Source of the DNA: Sphaerolaimus hirsutus
Taxonomy: Eukaryota > Nematoda > Chromadorea > Monhysterida > Sphaerolaimidae
Direction: 5' to 3'
DNA length: 64,000 bases
Assembly: GCA_964036195.1 (NCBI GenBank)
Contig: OZ038452.1
Coordinates: forward strand, 18,408,704-18,472,703
Part shown: piece by piece, positions 53,001 through 64,000 of the stretch
How positions within the stretch are numbered: the first letter of the stretch is position 1
Layout: each line of letters opens with the position of its first letter
Program-made: the position numbers and the translations under genes
Notes under the pieces: model-generated
What the model saw: the letters and a program-made list of their open reading frames with translations, nothing else
Databases searched by the model: none
What the model was told of the DNA's origin: nothing

Positions 53001-56000
53001 GTGCTTGTTATCAATGGAAAAAAAATACCACTCAGCGTCATTGGCTCAATTTTGCAACTAGGCGTGAAGTTTGTAGTCTGAAATCGTCAAGCCAACCTCT
53101 TATCCTCCCCCAACGAAAATGCAGGCGAGCCAAATCAACGAGCAAATGATTTTTGTGTGGGCGCACCATCCTGGTGGGATCCTGATCCCAAGTGGTACTG
53201 GGGGGACTGGCCGTGCTCGGCTGCCGTGAATGCCGCCTGCATGGCGCCACTCTGCAATGAACCGCTCGAACAGTGTGCCAAGATGTGTGCCGGTGAAAAG
53301 ACCATTTTTACCACCATCTTTAGTCGATAATTTGCCTGTCATAGGTAGTGATGAAAAGGCACCGGGGCATCAGTGCACACCGAAGGGCACCAGCACCGGT
53401 GCTGGTGCGGTGCGGTGCCCTTTTTCCGGTGCCAGAGGTGCTAGCACCAGGAGAAAGCACTGGAAAAGGCACCGGCCAAGTGTTCATGGGCGGGTGTAAA
53501 ATTGCGTCCACAGCATGTGATGTGCTCACTCATATTTTAAAAACAACAACAATATACCGAAATGTTTTTCAGACTATTTTGGAAAAACGTCAGATAAAAT
53601 ATACTTTGAAACCCCCTCTACCCTTCTAAAGAGGAAACAAAAAATTTAGTGTATTTTTAATAATAAATATTGCCTTTCTATCACCCCAGTTTGTTCATAA
53701 TTTGTTGTCAGTTTATGACAAAAAATAGTTACCGTAACTATACAAATCCATCTCAGTGAGTAGACATTAGCGACTTTGTGTATTGGAGCATACATATAAA
53801 ACATTCGAGCTATAAATCGTAATCATTTTGAGCTTTTTATGGTGATCGCCACATCATTCTGATTACCGTATTTCCTCGAAATACCCCCAGGGGGTTTATT
53901 TTTTCAGAGTGAGAATTTTGTGGGGGGGTTAAACGAGGGGGGTAGTTCAAGGGGGGGGGTATTTTTTAACCAGAAATTTTTTGAAATCCCAGTACTAAAT
54001 TATCGTATGAAACGTACGCAGACGTCCAAAAATGCAAAAAAATCGCCATTTATAAGACTCTTAAGACTTGCATAAGTGTGTGGACGTTAACACTGTTATC
54101 ACATAACAGAGTCATCGTTTTTAAAGCCGGTATTACAGCTCAGCGGCGTTTGACATGAAATGATGACGTCGTAAAATTGATTACATCAAAATAGACATAG
54201 GTACAGTGTTGAAATTTCAGAATTTGATAGTTCTAGTAATTGTGTGTAAAGTCCTTAAAAATTAAGAAAATAATTATTATTTAATAAGTTATTAATTTTA
54301 CGTCAAAATTTACACATTCTACATCAACATTTCATGTCAAACATTTTACGTCACCAAAATTTTTTGACGTTAAATCAATCATCTACTACTAAAATCTTTA
54401 ATAAACTACTTAAATAATGATTATTTGATAAAAAAATTTTTGGGACATTACACACAATTACTAGAACTATCTAATTCTGAAATTTCAATGCTGCACCTTT
54501 GTTTATTTTGATGTAATCAATTTTACAACGTCATCATTTCACGTCAAACGCCACTGAGCTGTAATTCCGGCTTAACGTGTTCTGCATTGCCGGGATGGCA
54601 AACCACAGCCTTTGTCATTTACGTTCTCTATACACTAAATTTGGGGGGGGGGGGGTATTTCGAGGGGGGTATTTGAAGGAAATACGGTATTTTCAATGCT
54701 CAACCATCAAAATTGGTAGAGAATTCATGGAAATTTGCATCTCCGAAGGTGCGGCCTCTAAGAAAATACCTGATAAATACTTCCTGAACCTCCTGCCCGG
54801 TGCGGTGCCTTTCGGTGCTAGCATCGGCAGCCGGCCGGTGCCCCACCTTCCGGTGCTATTTTTTTAAATGGCACCAGTGCCGTTGCGGTGCGGTGCCATT
54901 TTTCGGTGCCCATGGTGCCAGGTGCCATTTGAGGACTGACAGAGGTGCCGGTGTGGTGCGGTGCCAGATTTTCCGGTGTCTATTCCATCACAAGTATATG
55001 CCGATTATCAGCCATGGTGTCCACGTTTAATTGGGTCCAGTTCCGCATGTAAAAAAAAGAGAGTAAAAATTGGAGACTAGAGTAAAATGACAAGTGGCAA
55101 GTAAAGAGTAGAGTAAAAATTGAAAAGGAGAGTAAAAGGTAAAAAGTAAAAAGTAGAGTAAAAATTGAAAATGAGAGTAAGAAGTAAAAAGTAGAGTAAA
55201 AAGCAGAGTAAAGTAATGATAAATTGAAAAGAACGATAAAATAAATAAAAAATAAATAAAAACGGAAAAATGGATTCGGATCTAGATAGTATAGTTTCCG
55301 ATGGGGATCCTGAAGAATTTGAGCAGAACTTACCGATTGCGTCGCAACTTTGGAACTGAAAACGTTAGCCTGTTAAAAAAAGGTTCCGTCAAAATCCAAC
55401 GCGACGCAGCGCAAACACATTTTCCATTTTCTAGGGCATTTTACATGACTTTTGACACTTTGCATTAAAGTAAATGAGCCGCACATAATCCATTCTGAAT
55501 CAAAGTAAAAAGCCGCGGATAACCACATCAAATATAGCAACACACCTTAATACCGCGCTAATCCTATGCGGAATGCGCTTTGATGCATGCCGCTTCTGAC
55601 CCCTAAAATGTGTACATCAATAAGGCGGGGCATAGACTTATGTTCGTCCCATGTATCTAAGTGGGCGTGTGCGCTTGGGTGTGGCTGTGGGACGGAAACT
55701 GGAATTTGCACTGCGCACAGCCATTTTTCGAAACTATTCGGCGACTTTTTTATTTTTCAGCAATTTATCTTTTTGGATACATCCGTGTGAAATACATTAT
55801 TTACGTGAAATACTTTACTTTCAATTTTTTACTTTACTCTTTACTTTTTACTGTACTTTTTACTTTTTATTCTCCTTTTCAATTTTTACTCTACTTTTTA
55901 CTTTTTACTTTCCTTTTCAATTTTTACTCTACTCTCCAATGTTTACTCTCTTCTTTTTACTTGCGGAACTGGCCCCTGGTCAACTGAAATTCATGTCAAC

Positions 56001-56224
56001 TGGTAAAAAGTCATCAGAACTTATGAACGGATCGCCCACGGATATCACGAACATCTGAAATGAAAAACAATGATGTAAAATAGCATTCTCAGAACGGCCG
56101 TGCATTCGAGCCGGTACATGCAATTTGACTGACACGGCAGCCACTTGCACTGAGAACTGGGATGACCCCAATACACCCATCTGCAGCTGTGGCCCTGATT
56201 TTCAGGGTGAACACTGTCTTTTGC
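50021..56224 (+). CDS. C-type lectin domain plus EGF-like domain protein
   Basis: Exons 50021-50185, 51038-51181, 53125-53292 and 56093-56224. All are bounded by phase-1 introns and all lengths are multiples of three (165, 144, 168, 132). The first three build one C-type lectin domain. Exon 1 has WSGKTACLLW, MTWKVARDEC and LASIHSRED. Exon 2 has LAWFGLH and LIWVDGTPFDFDGFD. Exon 3 has GEPNQRANDFCV, then KWYWGDWPCSAAVNAAC. The EPN motif is the calcium-site signature linked to mannose-type sugars, and WGDWPC stands where WND is expected. Exon 4 has RPCIRAGTCN and ICSCGPDFQGEHC, the last five Cys of an EGF-like domain. The protein should be extracellular or have a large extracellular part. The 5' exons, including any signal peptide, are not found. 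The gene may continue into 61955-62321. Confidence 0.8.
50285..50700. repeat. GGCGCC fragment and GTAAAATGTCA-word foldback
   Basis: 50285-50330 has agtgatgtaaaagcgcca and the beginning of a GGCGCC element. 50335-50690 is a foldback of gtaaaatgtcatgtgtca words with a core of AT-rich DNA. Both lie in the first intron of the lectin gene. Confidence 0.55.
51444..52712. mobile_element. hAT with CGTAAA-word arms, CAGTGTTG ends
   Basis: CAGTGTTGTTAAAAT to CAACACTG. The flanks TGTGAAGC (51436-51443) and TGTGTAGC (52713-52720) differ at one base, a slightly aged 8-bp duplication. The arms iterate acgtaaacgtaaa. It contains a GTAAAATGTCA foldback (51745-51915) and an AATATAAGG MITE (52162-52632). Confidence 0.8.
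52162..52632. repeat. AATATAAGG-word MITE
   Basis: TA-CCGTATTACCTCCAATATA to ATCAGAGGTAATACGG-TA, with ctctaatataaggta repeated in both arms. The unbroken form of 6470-7971. Confidence 0.75.
53874..54689. repeat. CCGTATT-family MITE interrupted by a foldback
   Basis: TA-CCGTATTTCCTCGAAATAC at the left, AGGAAATACGG-TA at the right. The core is interrupted at 54121. Confidence 0.7.
54121..54576. mobile_element. Foldback with roughly 150-bp arms
   Basis: ttaaagccggtattacagct at the left faces agctgtaattccggcttaa at the right. The arms stay complementary through atcaaaataga and gatagttctagtaattgtgt. Ends of TTAA are suggestive of a TTAA target, unproven. Confidence 0.75.
55036..55973. repeat. 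Foldback made of GAGTAAAAAGTA words
   Basis: ccagttccgc at the left and gcggaactgg at the right. The left arm iterates gtagagtaaaaattgaaaa and the right arm its complement. The spacer 55260-55790 looks single-copy but I see no gene in it. Confidence 0.7.
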
Positions 56225-56437
56225 GTGAGTTTCATCGTTTATCTTTGTATCTTACTCAAAGTTGTACTGTAAAAGTACTGTACTTTCTTCAAAGTATACG
56301 TAAACGTAAAGTATTTTATTGTTACTCACACCTGAGTACAGAAAACGTAGATCAGAATTTTTACTTTTACACTGCATAAATACTCTTATGTTTACTCAAG
56401 CAAAGCATACAGCGAGTATTTTTTGATTTGGTACTAG

Positions 56438-56655
56438 TGATGGAATGGCGCCATGGCGCTGGCGCCCTTTAATGGCGCCAAAGGGCGCCAGCGCCATGGC
56501 GCCATTGGCGCTTGGCGCTTTTTTCTGTGGCGCCATCTGGCGCCTGGCGCCATTATTTCGAATGGCGCCCTTGGCGCTTGGCGCCATGTTCACTGGCGCT
56601 AATTTGGCGCCCGGCGCCATAGTTTTGAATGGCGTCAGAAATGGCGCCAAGATGC
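56438..56655. repeat. GGCGCC-word hairpin element
   Basis: agtgatggaatggcgccatg at the left, then ggcgcttggcgc and tggcgccctttaatggcgcc words. The right end is diffuse. It lies in the intron after the EGF exon. Confidence 0.65.
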
Positions 56656-56973
56656 CGGGATGATGGAATATTTGTTTTCCATATTCAGGTGTTTTATCTG
56701 CTGAATGATATCATTCTGGTGCTATTTTACTTACCTATTTACATTTGTGATTTTCTCGTAGCATTGCATACTTGTCCATTGTTTCATAAAACATGAACTG
56801 CAAATCTTCAAATATACCACACATGTACTTGAACTTGTACTTGAATAAACTTGAAATACCCTCAGGGATACCCTGGAATACCCTTATTATTTCACCAGCA
56901 AATTTTGAGGAGGGTTAATTCTAGGGGTATTTATTGATTCACAAGTAACCTTGTGAAGTTGCACATACTCAAC

Positions 56974-57784
<811 letters not shown>

Positions 57785-57941
57785 CAACATTCAACAATAA
57801 CAGAGATAGGCATCTAAAGTTTATAAGGGTTTTTTTATTTTCCGAGCTCGCTCAGACTTGCGGTATTTGTAGTGGGTAATTCGTGTGGGGGGTGATTCGG
57901 TAGTTGGATTAGGGTGGACAAGGTCCGCCAGGTCTTTTATA

Positions 57942-58397
57942 TACCGTATTTCCTCGAAATACCCCCCGGGGGGTGATTGTTTCATAGTGGTCCTGAGAGG
58001 GGGGGGGGGGTTAAACGAGGGGGGGGGGGTATTTCGATGGGGGGGTTATTATTTCACAAGAAAATTTTTTAAATCCCAGTACGAAATTGTCGTCTGAAAC
58101 GTACGCAGACGTCGAAAAATACAACAAAAACTGCCATTTATAAGGTTATATAGACTAATATTAGTACGTAGATGGTATAAACACTGTTCTAACGTGATTC
58201 CGACATTGTTATCACGTGTGTTCTGCACTACGCAGAACACAAACTGCAGTATTTGGCATGTACGTTCTCTTTACACTCAATCTGGGGGGGGTATTTCGAG
58301 GGGGGGGGTGATTGTTTCATAGTGGTCTCGAGAGGGGGGGGGGGTCAAACGAGGGGGGGGGGTATTTCGAGGGGGGGTATTTCGAGGAAATACGGTA
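57942..58397. repeat. Intact CCGTATT-family MITE
   Basis: TA-CCGTATTTCCTCGAAATAC to GTATTTCGAGGAAATACGG-TA, with several G runs of 7-10. gtgattgtttcatagtggt occurs in both halves in the same orientation. The core has acgttctctttacactca, which is shared with 22527. Confidence 0.75.
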
Positions 58398-58489
58398 TGT
58401 TTATACACATTTATGCATCTCTGTTATCGTTGTCTGTTAAGTTTTTTCTGTCTGTCTGAGTATGCTTACAAGCCAAATATACATAGATA

Positions 58490-58870
58490 CCGCAAATCCT
58501 CGAATAACCCCCCTTGAATAACCCCCCTTGAAACACTCCCCCTGTTGGCGAGGCGAGAAAAAATAACCCCCCCCCCCTCGAATAACTCCCCCCTCTTGAA
58601 TAACTATCCCCATTAGATGACAATGATACAATACCAAAATACAAAAGAACATTAACATTTTTCCTGGCGCTTTTCCATCACTATTTGGTACCCACAAAAA
58701 CATAAAAGTGAGTAGTGATGTAAAAGCGCCACAGCTGGCGCCAGCGCCAAAGTAAAAAATGCCATGGCGCTTTTGACGCTTGGCGCTGTTTTGCTGTGGC
58801 GCCATGTCCATGAATAGCCCTATGGCGCTTCTGGTGCTTGGCGCCATTGGCGCTCGGGGTCGCTTTACCT
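58490..58870. repeat. TTGAATAACCCCCC repeat and two GGCGCC elements
   Basis: 58490-58620 is a broken TTGAATAA-word MITE. 58669-58690 and 58714-58860 are GGCGCC elements separated by a 25-bp stretch, the second starting agtgatgtaaaagcgcc. Confidence 0.55.
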
Positions 58871-59544
58871 ACCCATCGCAGATCATTCCCCCTGCCATTT
58901 TCACAGCCGTTTCAATTCGTTTCAGTCATTTTTGCTTGTTATGCACCCCATGAATCTTTCGTTTACGTTTTCTGTACTCGCGTACTTTCAAAAAGTACAT
59001 GTACCGTATTTCTCCGTGTAAGCCCCCCCCCCGGTGCACAAAGCCCGGGGCGTTATACAGCTTTATAGCGCCCCCGGGGCGTTATACATAGTTTCAAAAA
59101 AACTTCAGCCAAGTTGAAAATTTATATGACAAATCAAGCTGAACGATAAAGAAATGTCCATTTGGTTTGAATCGTTTGAATGTTGTGCCTTACGGCACGC
59201 ATGAATTCCGCCGTACGCACGTTTTTTCATTGAATTCGCTGCATACTGGAAGGGAAAACAAAACATGTAAATATTTAAACCAAAATTTGCTAATGATTTA
59301 ACGCCCGTGTGTTATACAAGTTAAAAAAATGGTTGCTAAAAAGGAGTGTGGTCAATCTAACATATTGTGGAATCACACATGCCGCAATGTGACTCTAATA
59401 TAATGTGGAATTACAGATGCCCAAAGGTGAATTACACATGCCCAAAAGTGAATCTCACATGCCCATGCTGAAACGCGAATCTCACATGCGCAGCCCATGC
59501 ACATGCCATCTCAAGGCATGTGCCATGCATCACTTTGTCTAGAC

Positions 59545-60383
59545 CAGGGTTGGCAAAATCTCAGAAAAAAAATAAAATTAAAATAAAATGGAAAATTGAA
59601 GAATAAAATAAAATGGAAAATTAATAAAATAAAAATACAATTTTACTAAAATTCGAATGTTTGTAAAATTTTAGTAAAATTGTGCAAAAACTCGTATTTT
59701 TGTACAATTTTAGTAAAATTTTAACGAAAACTCGAGTGTCTGCAAAATTCTATACAAAGTTTTCTATCCTGTTGCTTAAGTTTCTAGCTGCCAATTTGCA
59801 GTATAGGGGCCTTGTTGTTCCTTTCAGTGTTGTGAATGAAAAATATTTTTGCTCAAAATTGAAAATTTTCACATCTTTTAATACATTGTCACCTTAAAAA
59901 TCACTAATTTATGTAATTTTCTTCCCATTTTCTTTGTTCCATACATTGAAAAAGCCCATATATTGAACCCGCAAGCCCCCACCCACCCACCTCCCCCAAA
60001 ATAACAAATTTTTGACTATCTTTCCCTCGGGAGGAGCAATTAGCTACATATCTATCCGGCCCCTGTGACAGTCAAAATTGAAGATATTTTACCTACGTCA
60101 CAACCGGTGTCACACACAAGTAGGTATAAATTACATTTTTTTGTATTCATCTGCATGCTTCTAGCGTGCACTTTGTTTTATGGCTTTTTATCCAAGATTC
60201 TGATTTTTTGTAAAATTTTTTGTAAAATATTTGTAAAATTTTTGTAAAATGGTTTCATTTTATTTTATAAATGACATTTCAGAATAAAATAAAATAAAAT
60301 AAAATGAAACATGAATAAAATACAATTTTAATAAATATAAAATACAATTTTAGTAAAAAGAATTTTACTAAAACCAACCATGG
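59545..60383. mobile_element. hAT with AAATAAAAT-word arms
   Basis: CAGGGTTGGCAAAAT to CCAACCATG, with the 8-bp duplication GTCTAGAC at 59537-59544 and 60384-60391. It includes a fragment with ctccccc-aaataac and actatctttccctcgg, related to the CAGGGGTCT family. Confidence 0.85.
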
Positions 60384-60714
60384 TCTAGACTTTGTATCAT
60401 CATATTGCAGTATTGCAAATTGCCCCATCTGCATACTGTAGGCATGGGTATTGGTGCACTTTTCAATTAATTATTGGCCTTTGGATTTTTATTTTTGCAT
60501 TGTTTTTGCTGTTAAAATGATAAGGCTGTTAAGAACTCAAGGGACATCGACATCACATTGAAAAACAGCACTGCAGAAAGAAAAAGAAAATGAATGTAAA
60601 ACATTAATTTAAAAATTGATTTCATTAGATGCAAGCAATAAGAGCACTCACATACATGTGTCAGCATATCAGTAAATACTCCACCCATGAATAAAAGGTG
60701 ATGATACAAAGATA

Positions 60715-60963
60715 ATGATACCAAAAAATGGCTTAAAATTGGCTGGAAGAGTATTGATTATTGGAGACCATGAAATCATTTGTCACTACTTAAGCTCAGT
60801 GGACATGATGGCATACAATGTTCTGAAAGAATACCCAACGACTGTAGCGTTAACCGAATGGGTACTTTGCCAAACTATTTCACAATTTGAGAGAAATGTA
60901 ATTAGTGAAATCTTCCCGATAGACCTAAAAACTACAATAACAATTGATAAATGTTACATTTAA
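60715..60963 (+). other. 82-codon open frame in the foldback loop
   Basis: MIPKNGLKLAGRVLIIGDHE... to ...TTITIDKCYI. It has a protein-like composition and occupies the unique loop of the 59357-61733 foldback. No domain is recognised, so this may be a remnant of the element's own gene or chance. Confidence 0.25.
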
Positions 60964-61954
60964 AATGTTTGAAGAGTTCATGTGTTGTTAAAACGAGAGT
61001 GATTTCGCTCATTTTGCAATGATTAGTTTTTCATTACACAACTTTTTCTGTACATCTTTATTTGCTTGTGGGTTTAGGATACATGTGTTATTTTTGGCAC
61101 TTTCCACATATGTATCTAACATCATGGTTAGATTTGAAACTTTGTCAATGAGCCGAAAATACAAAAATGTCTTGTTCTCACATCACGTGGTCGCACAAAA
61201 GTAATATTGACCATGAACTGAGTGAAAATCATCCGTCCAAACTTAAACAAGAGACATAAGTATTAGGAATTTAGTCCAACAACATTGTAGAGTTTCCTGT
61301 CTGCCGAGTATACTTCATGACAACTTTCTGTCATACTATAAATACCAAGAACATTTTTTTTGTTCAGTGCTTTTTTTCATTATGATGTAAATGTCCGTTA
61401 ACAGCCTTATCATTTTAACATCACAAATAGTAATTTAAAAAAAAACACAATAAATTGAAAAGTACACCAATACCATGAACGATACTATGATATGCAGATG
61501 TGGCAATTTACAATACCATTATGATGATACAAAGTCTAGCCTTGAGATGGCATGTGCATGGGCTGCAGATGTGAGATTCACGTTTCAGCATTGGCATGTG
61601 AGATTCACTTTTGGGCATGTGTAATTCACCTTTGGGCATGTGTAATTCCACATTATGTTAGAGTTACATTGCGGCATGTGTGATTCCACAATATGTGTGA
61701 TTCCACAATATGTGTGATTCCACAATATGTTAGAGTAGAATCACCCGCTGAAAAGTGTTTCGGTTTTGTATAACACCCGGGCGGTTTACACGGAGAAATA
61801 TGGTACTGGTATTTTTTAGAGGAAATGTAAACGTATTGAGGTACTCAGTACTTGAGTATAGGTACGCATTTTTCTACTGCACATAAATATATTTTAACAA
61901 CTATGGTCTTGTACAACACAATACCCGATTGTACAAAACATTGTATGCACGCAG

Positions 61955-62321
61955 CTGTCGACCCACTAGGGTCGCAGATCCAAGGTGTGATCGAAGATCT
62001 TCAACTGGAGGTAATTTCTGTAGAATTCATTTATTTCCACATCGATCAATTCCGATAATCAGACAACACTACACATTCAGGATATGGCTGTCTCAGAGTC
62101 AGCAATGTCAGCAACGATGTCTGACAGCTTGACATTTGACATTGTCAGCGTCTTGACAACGGAACAGCGTGACGAGTTCAGTTGGCAAATGGAGGACATC
62201 AGCAAGGGGTTCAAGTCATTTTGCACCTTTGAGGGTGTGGATTGTGATGTGGAGTGGGTTCTTGCACCTTTTGGGTTTGATATATTTGTCATCACATCAC
62301 AGCAATTTCTTTTGCTCATGG
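61955..62321 (+). CDS. Two exons, possible DEG/ENaC extracellular domain
   Basis: Exon 62081-62321 follows a cacattcag acceptor and ends at a gtaaat donor (phase 1). It encodes a Ser/Thr-rich start, then ISKGFKSFCTFEGVDCDVEW and a hydrophobic end. C-x-F-x-G-x2-C-D resembles the first extracellular Cys motif of degenerin/ENaC channels. The exon at about 61955-62010 (VDPLGSQIQGVIEDLQLE) joins it in phase 0 across a 70-bp intron. It would join the EGF exon at 56224 in phase 1 if its acceptor is gcacgcag at 61954. If so the gene would be a lectin-EGF-channel fusion. EGF plus DEG/ENaC proteins are known in nematodes (EGAS). The channel motif is short and no membrane segment is in view. Confidence 0.4.
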
Positions 62322-62638
62322 GTAAATGTGCATAACGTACTTTTCCCTGGAAAGTGAACAGTGAGAAACTTTGTCCCAACTCTCACTTGAAATACCCAAT
62401 TAATCTTCTGTTTGCTCATTGTCACCTTCAAATTCACTAGCTCATGTGTGCTTTTTGCCTATTTTCAGATATTTTTGCCTATTTGTCCTTTTTCACTTCT
62501 ATGCTGGGAAAAAGCCTATAGAAGAGCCTGAAATATTTACAATTTATGTAAATACTTGGATACTTTCAAAATGTACCTATATGTAAAAAGCTACTTTTTT
62601 TCAAAAAAAAACATAAATAGTCAGTAATCAACTAGGTA

Positions 62639-63287
62639 TTAGGGTGTCAAAAAAAATTTTCTACGGAAAACGGAAATGGAAACGGAAAATTTTTTTCAGC
62701 GGCCGGAAAACGGAACGGAAAACGGAAAAAAATTTGCACTTAGCGGAAAACGGAAACGGAAACGGAAAAAAAATTTCAGCGGCCGGAAAACGGAAAAAGA
62801 GGCCGGAAAAACGGAAACGGAAAAATCTAATTAGCACGGAAATGGAAAAACTCGCTGAAATTTTGCCGGAAAATGGATAAAATTTGCTGAAATTTTGCTG
62901 GAAGTGGAAAAAATTTGCAGTAATTTTGCTGGCAACAGAAAAATTTTCACATCATTGACAATCTGCATGAATTTTTACAAGTTTGGATGATCAGAAAACA
63001 GAAAGTTGGGCCAGAAAAAGGTAAAATGAGGCGGTAAAATGGAAAATTGAGGCGGAAAATGGAAAAAAGGTGGAAAAACTGGAAATTGTGGCGGAAAACG
63101 GAAAAAAAGCGGAAAAACTGAAAATTGAGCCGGAAAACAGAAAATGAGCCGGAAAAACGGAAACGGAAACAAAAGTTGCCGGAAAACGGAACGGAAAACG
63201 GAAAAAAAATTTCAGCAGCCGGAAAACGGAAAAAATTTGCCTGCGGAAAACGGAAACGGAAAACTGAAAACGGAAATTTGACACCCT
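62639..63287. mobile_element. CGGAAAACGGAAA-word element, AGGGTGTCAAA ends
   Basis: ttagggtgtcaaaa at the left and tttgacaccct at the right, with the 8-bp duplication ACTAGGTA at 62631-62638 and 63288-63295. Nearly every base belongs to a ggaaaacgg word. Its inverse-orientation relative is 15027-15615. Confidence 0.85.
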
Positions 63288-63544
63288 ACTAGGTATACAT
63301 ATTTTTGAGTAAACATAAATACATTTAAACAACAATGTAAAAAATTAGAGTGTGAGGTGCATCACAGTTAGCTGGAGTAAGTGGAAGCAAAAAAAATGCC
63401 TTGGTATTTCGGGTATTTATACATACGTTTTTGCTTAGGTACACTTTCCAAAAATAGCAGTATTTTAACAACTCCTCATGCAAGTGGCTTCACAAAAACT
63501 AAAGCAATGGTACCGAGTGTGCTTCACAGCACAGGCGGCGTAAG

Positions 63545-63900
63545 TGCTTGTGCGCTTGTGAATGTCACAAGCAGAATTTTTGGTGTCACAAGCAGAAATT
63601 TCACCGTCACATTGTGACATTCACAAGCATGTATTGTACAAACGAGAGTGAAAGCTCAAAATCGCTAAAATTTTCTCCATTTTGCCAATTTTTACCTTTA
63701 CAATCACTATTTTCATGTATTTATATACATGGTTATATGCCTAATTTTAGCTAAATTGAATTTATATTTATAGCGATTTCGAAATTTTTGGCTGACTGCC
63801 AACTTCACAAGCTCCTATAAAAAGTGTCACAAGGTGAAATTTTGACTAATGTGAATGCCACAAGCGCAAATTGGGACCTTGCGCCGATAGCATAAATCGA
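63545..63900. repeat. Foldback made of GTCACAAGC words
   Basis: tgaatgtcacaagcagaatt and its complement gtgacattcacaagc, with further cacaagc words near 63810-63870. The right boundary is uncertain. The last 100 bp of the window hold a G run and nothing else I can name. Confidence 0.5.
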
Positions 63901-64000
63901 GGGTGGCATTTTAGGGGGGGGGGGGGGTCCACCAAACTTTCATGTCGTCCCATTCTGTTGTACGTTGGCCGATTTTGTTGCCGTTCGAGTATGTTGGGGT

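Larger units (their letters stand above)
53346..54992. mobile_element. GGTGCC/CACCGG-word element with nested insertions
   Basis: agtgatgaaaaggcaccgg at the left and ccggtgtctattccatcaca at the right, with dense gcaccggtgc words at both ends. A CCGTATT MITE (53874-54689) and a foldback (54121-54576) fill the centre. The termini resemble those of the GGCGCC elements. It lies in the third lectin intron. Confidence 0.65.
59357..61733. mobile_element. Large foldback with CACATGCCC-word arms
   Basis: ctaacatattgtggaatcac at the left and gtgattccacaatatgttag at the right. Complementarity extends through the cacatgcccaaagtgaatc repeats, the tctagactttgtatcatc segment, attggtgcacttttcaatt and ttaaaatgataaggctgtta to an inner 860-bp loop. 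A hAT is inserted in the left arm. Confidence 0.75.
59002..61805. repeat. TTTCTCCGTGTAA MITE enclosing a large foldback
   Basis: TA-CCGTATTTCTCCGTGTAA at the left and TTTACACGGAGAAATATGG-TA at the right; ccccggggcgttataca words lie near the left end. The foldback at 59357-61733 sits inside. Confidence 0.7.

Noticed and set aside
54577..55030. Cys-rich frames near the CACCGG words
   Set aside because: They translate ggtgcc words of the 53346-54992 element, with no domain spacing.

Overview
The window looks like nuclear DNA of an invertebrate animal. Nothing resembles a bacterial or organelle gene arrangement. Every coding stretch I can support is a short exon (60-220 bp) bounded by GT-AG splice sites. 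The exons sit in long AT-rich introns and intergenic DNA packed with small non-autonomous DNA transposons. The recognisable proteins are animal-type: a KLHL10-like kelch protein, C2H2 and FLYWCH zinc-finger proteins, and a C-type lectin/EGF protein. I cannot name the species. All gene models were spliced by eye, using acceptor and donor sites and agreement of intron phase between neighbouring exons.

Layout. 1-2.1 kb (+): the 3' end of a KLHL10-like gene; its BTB/BACK part lies left of the window. 3.9-12.8 kb (-): a FLYWCH zinc-finger gene. 13.1-22.1 kb (-): a C2H2 zinc-finger gene with an internally duplicated block of two exons. 24.2 kb (+): one Lys/Ser-rich exon that opens with ATG. 25.4-30.2 kb (-): a five-exon coiled-coil gene (here gene Z). 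30.3-32.1 kb (-): a three-exon gene of unknown function (gene Y). 33.8-43.7 kb (-): a three-exon gene of unknown function (gene X). 50.0-62.3 kb (+): a C-type lectin domain followed by an EGF domain, then two exons that may belong to a DEG/ENaC channel, with the 3' end outside the window. X, Y, Z, the C2H2 gene and the FLYWCH gene all run head to tail on the minus strand, some with very short gaps.

Repeats make up most of the rest. At least a dozen insertions show clean 8-bp target-site duplications, as hAT elements leave. A TA-flanked family with CCGTATT termini is the commonest repeat. One pair of elements has 4-bp and 9-bp duplications. One miniature LTR element has 132-bp LTRs that differ at a single base. 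Insertions are nested up to five deep. Many elements are hairpins whose arms iterate one short word, such as GGCGCC, GGTGCC, ATATCG, CGGAAAA, AATAAA, GTAAAGT, TCGAAATACCCCC or ACTCG. Intron 2 of gene X holds three unrelated tandem arrays in a row and an 811-bp tandem duplication. I found no autonomous transposase or reverse transcriptase, no tRNA or rRNA gene and no CRISPR-like array.
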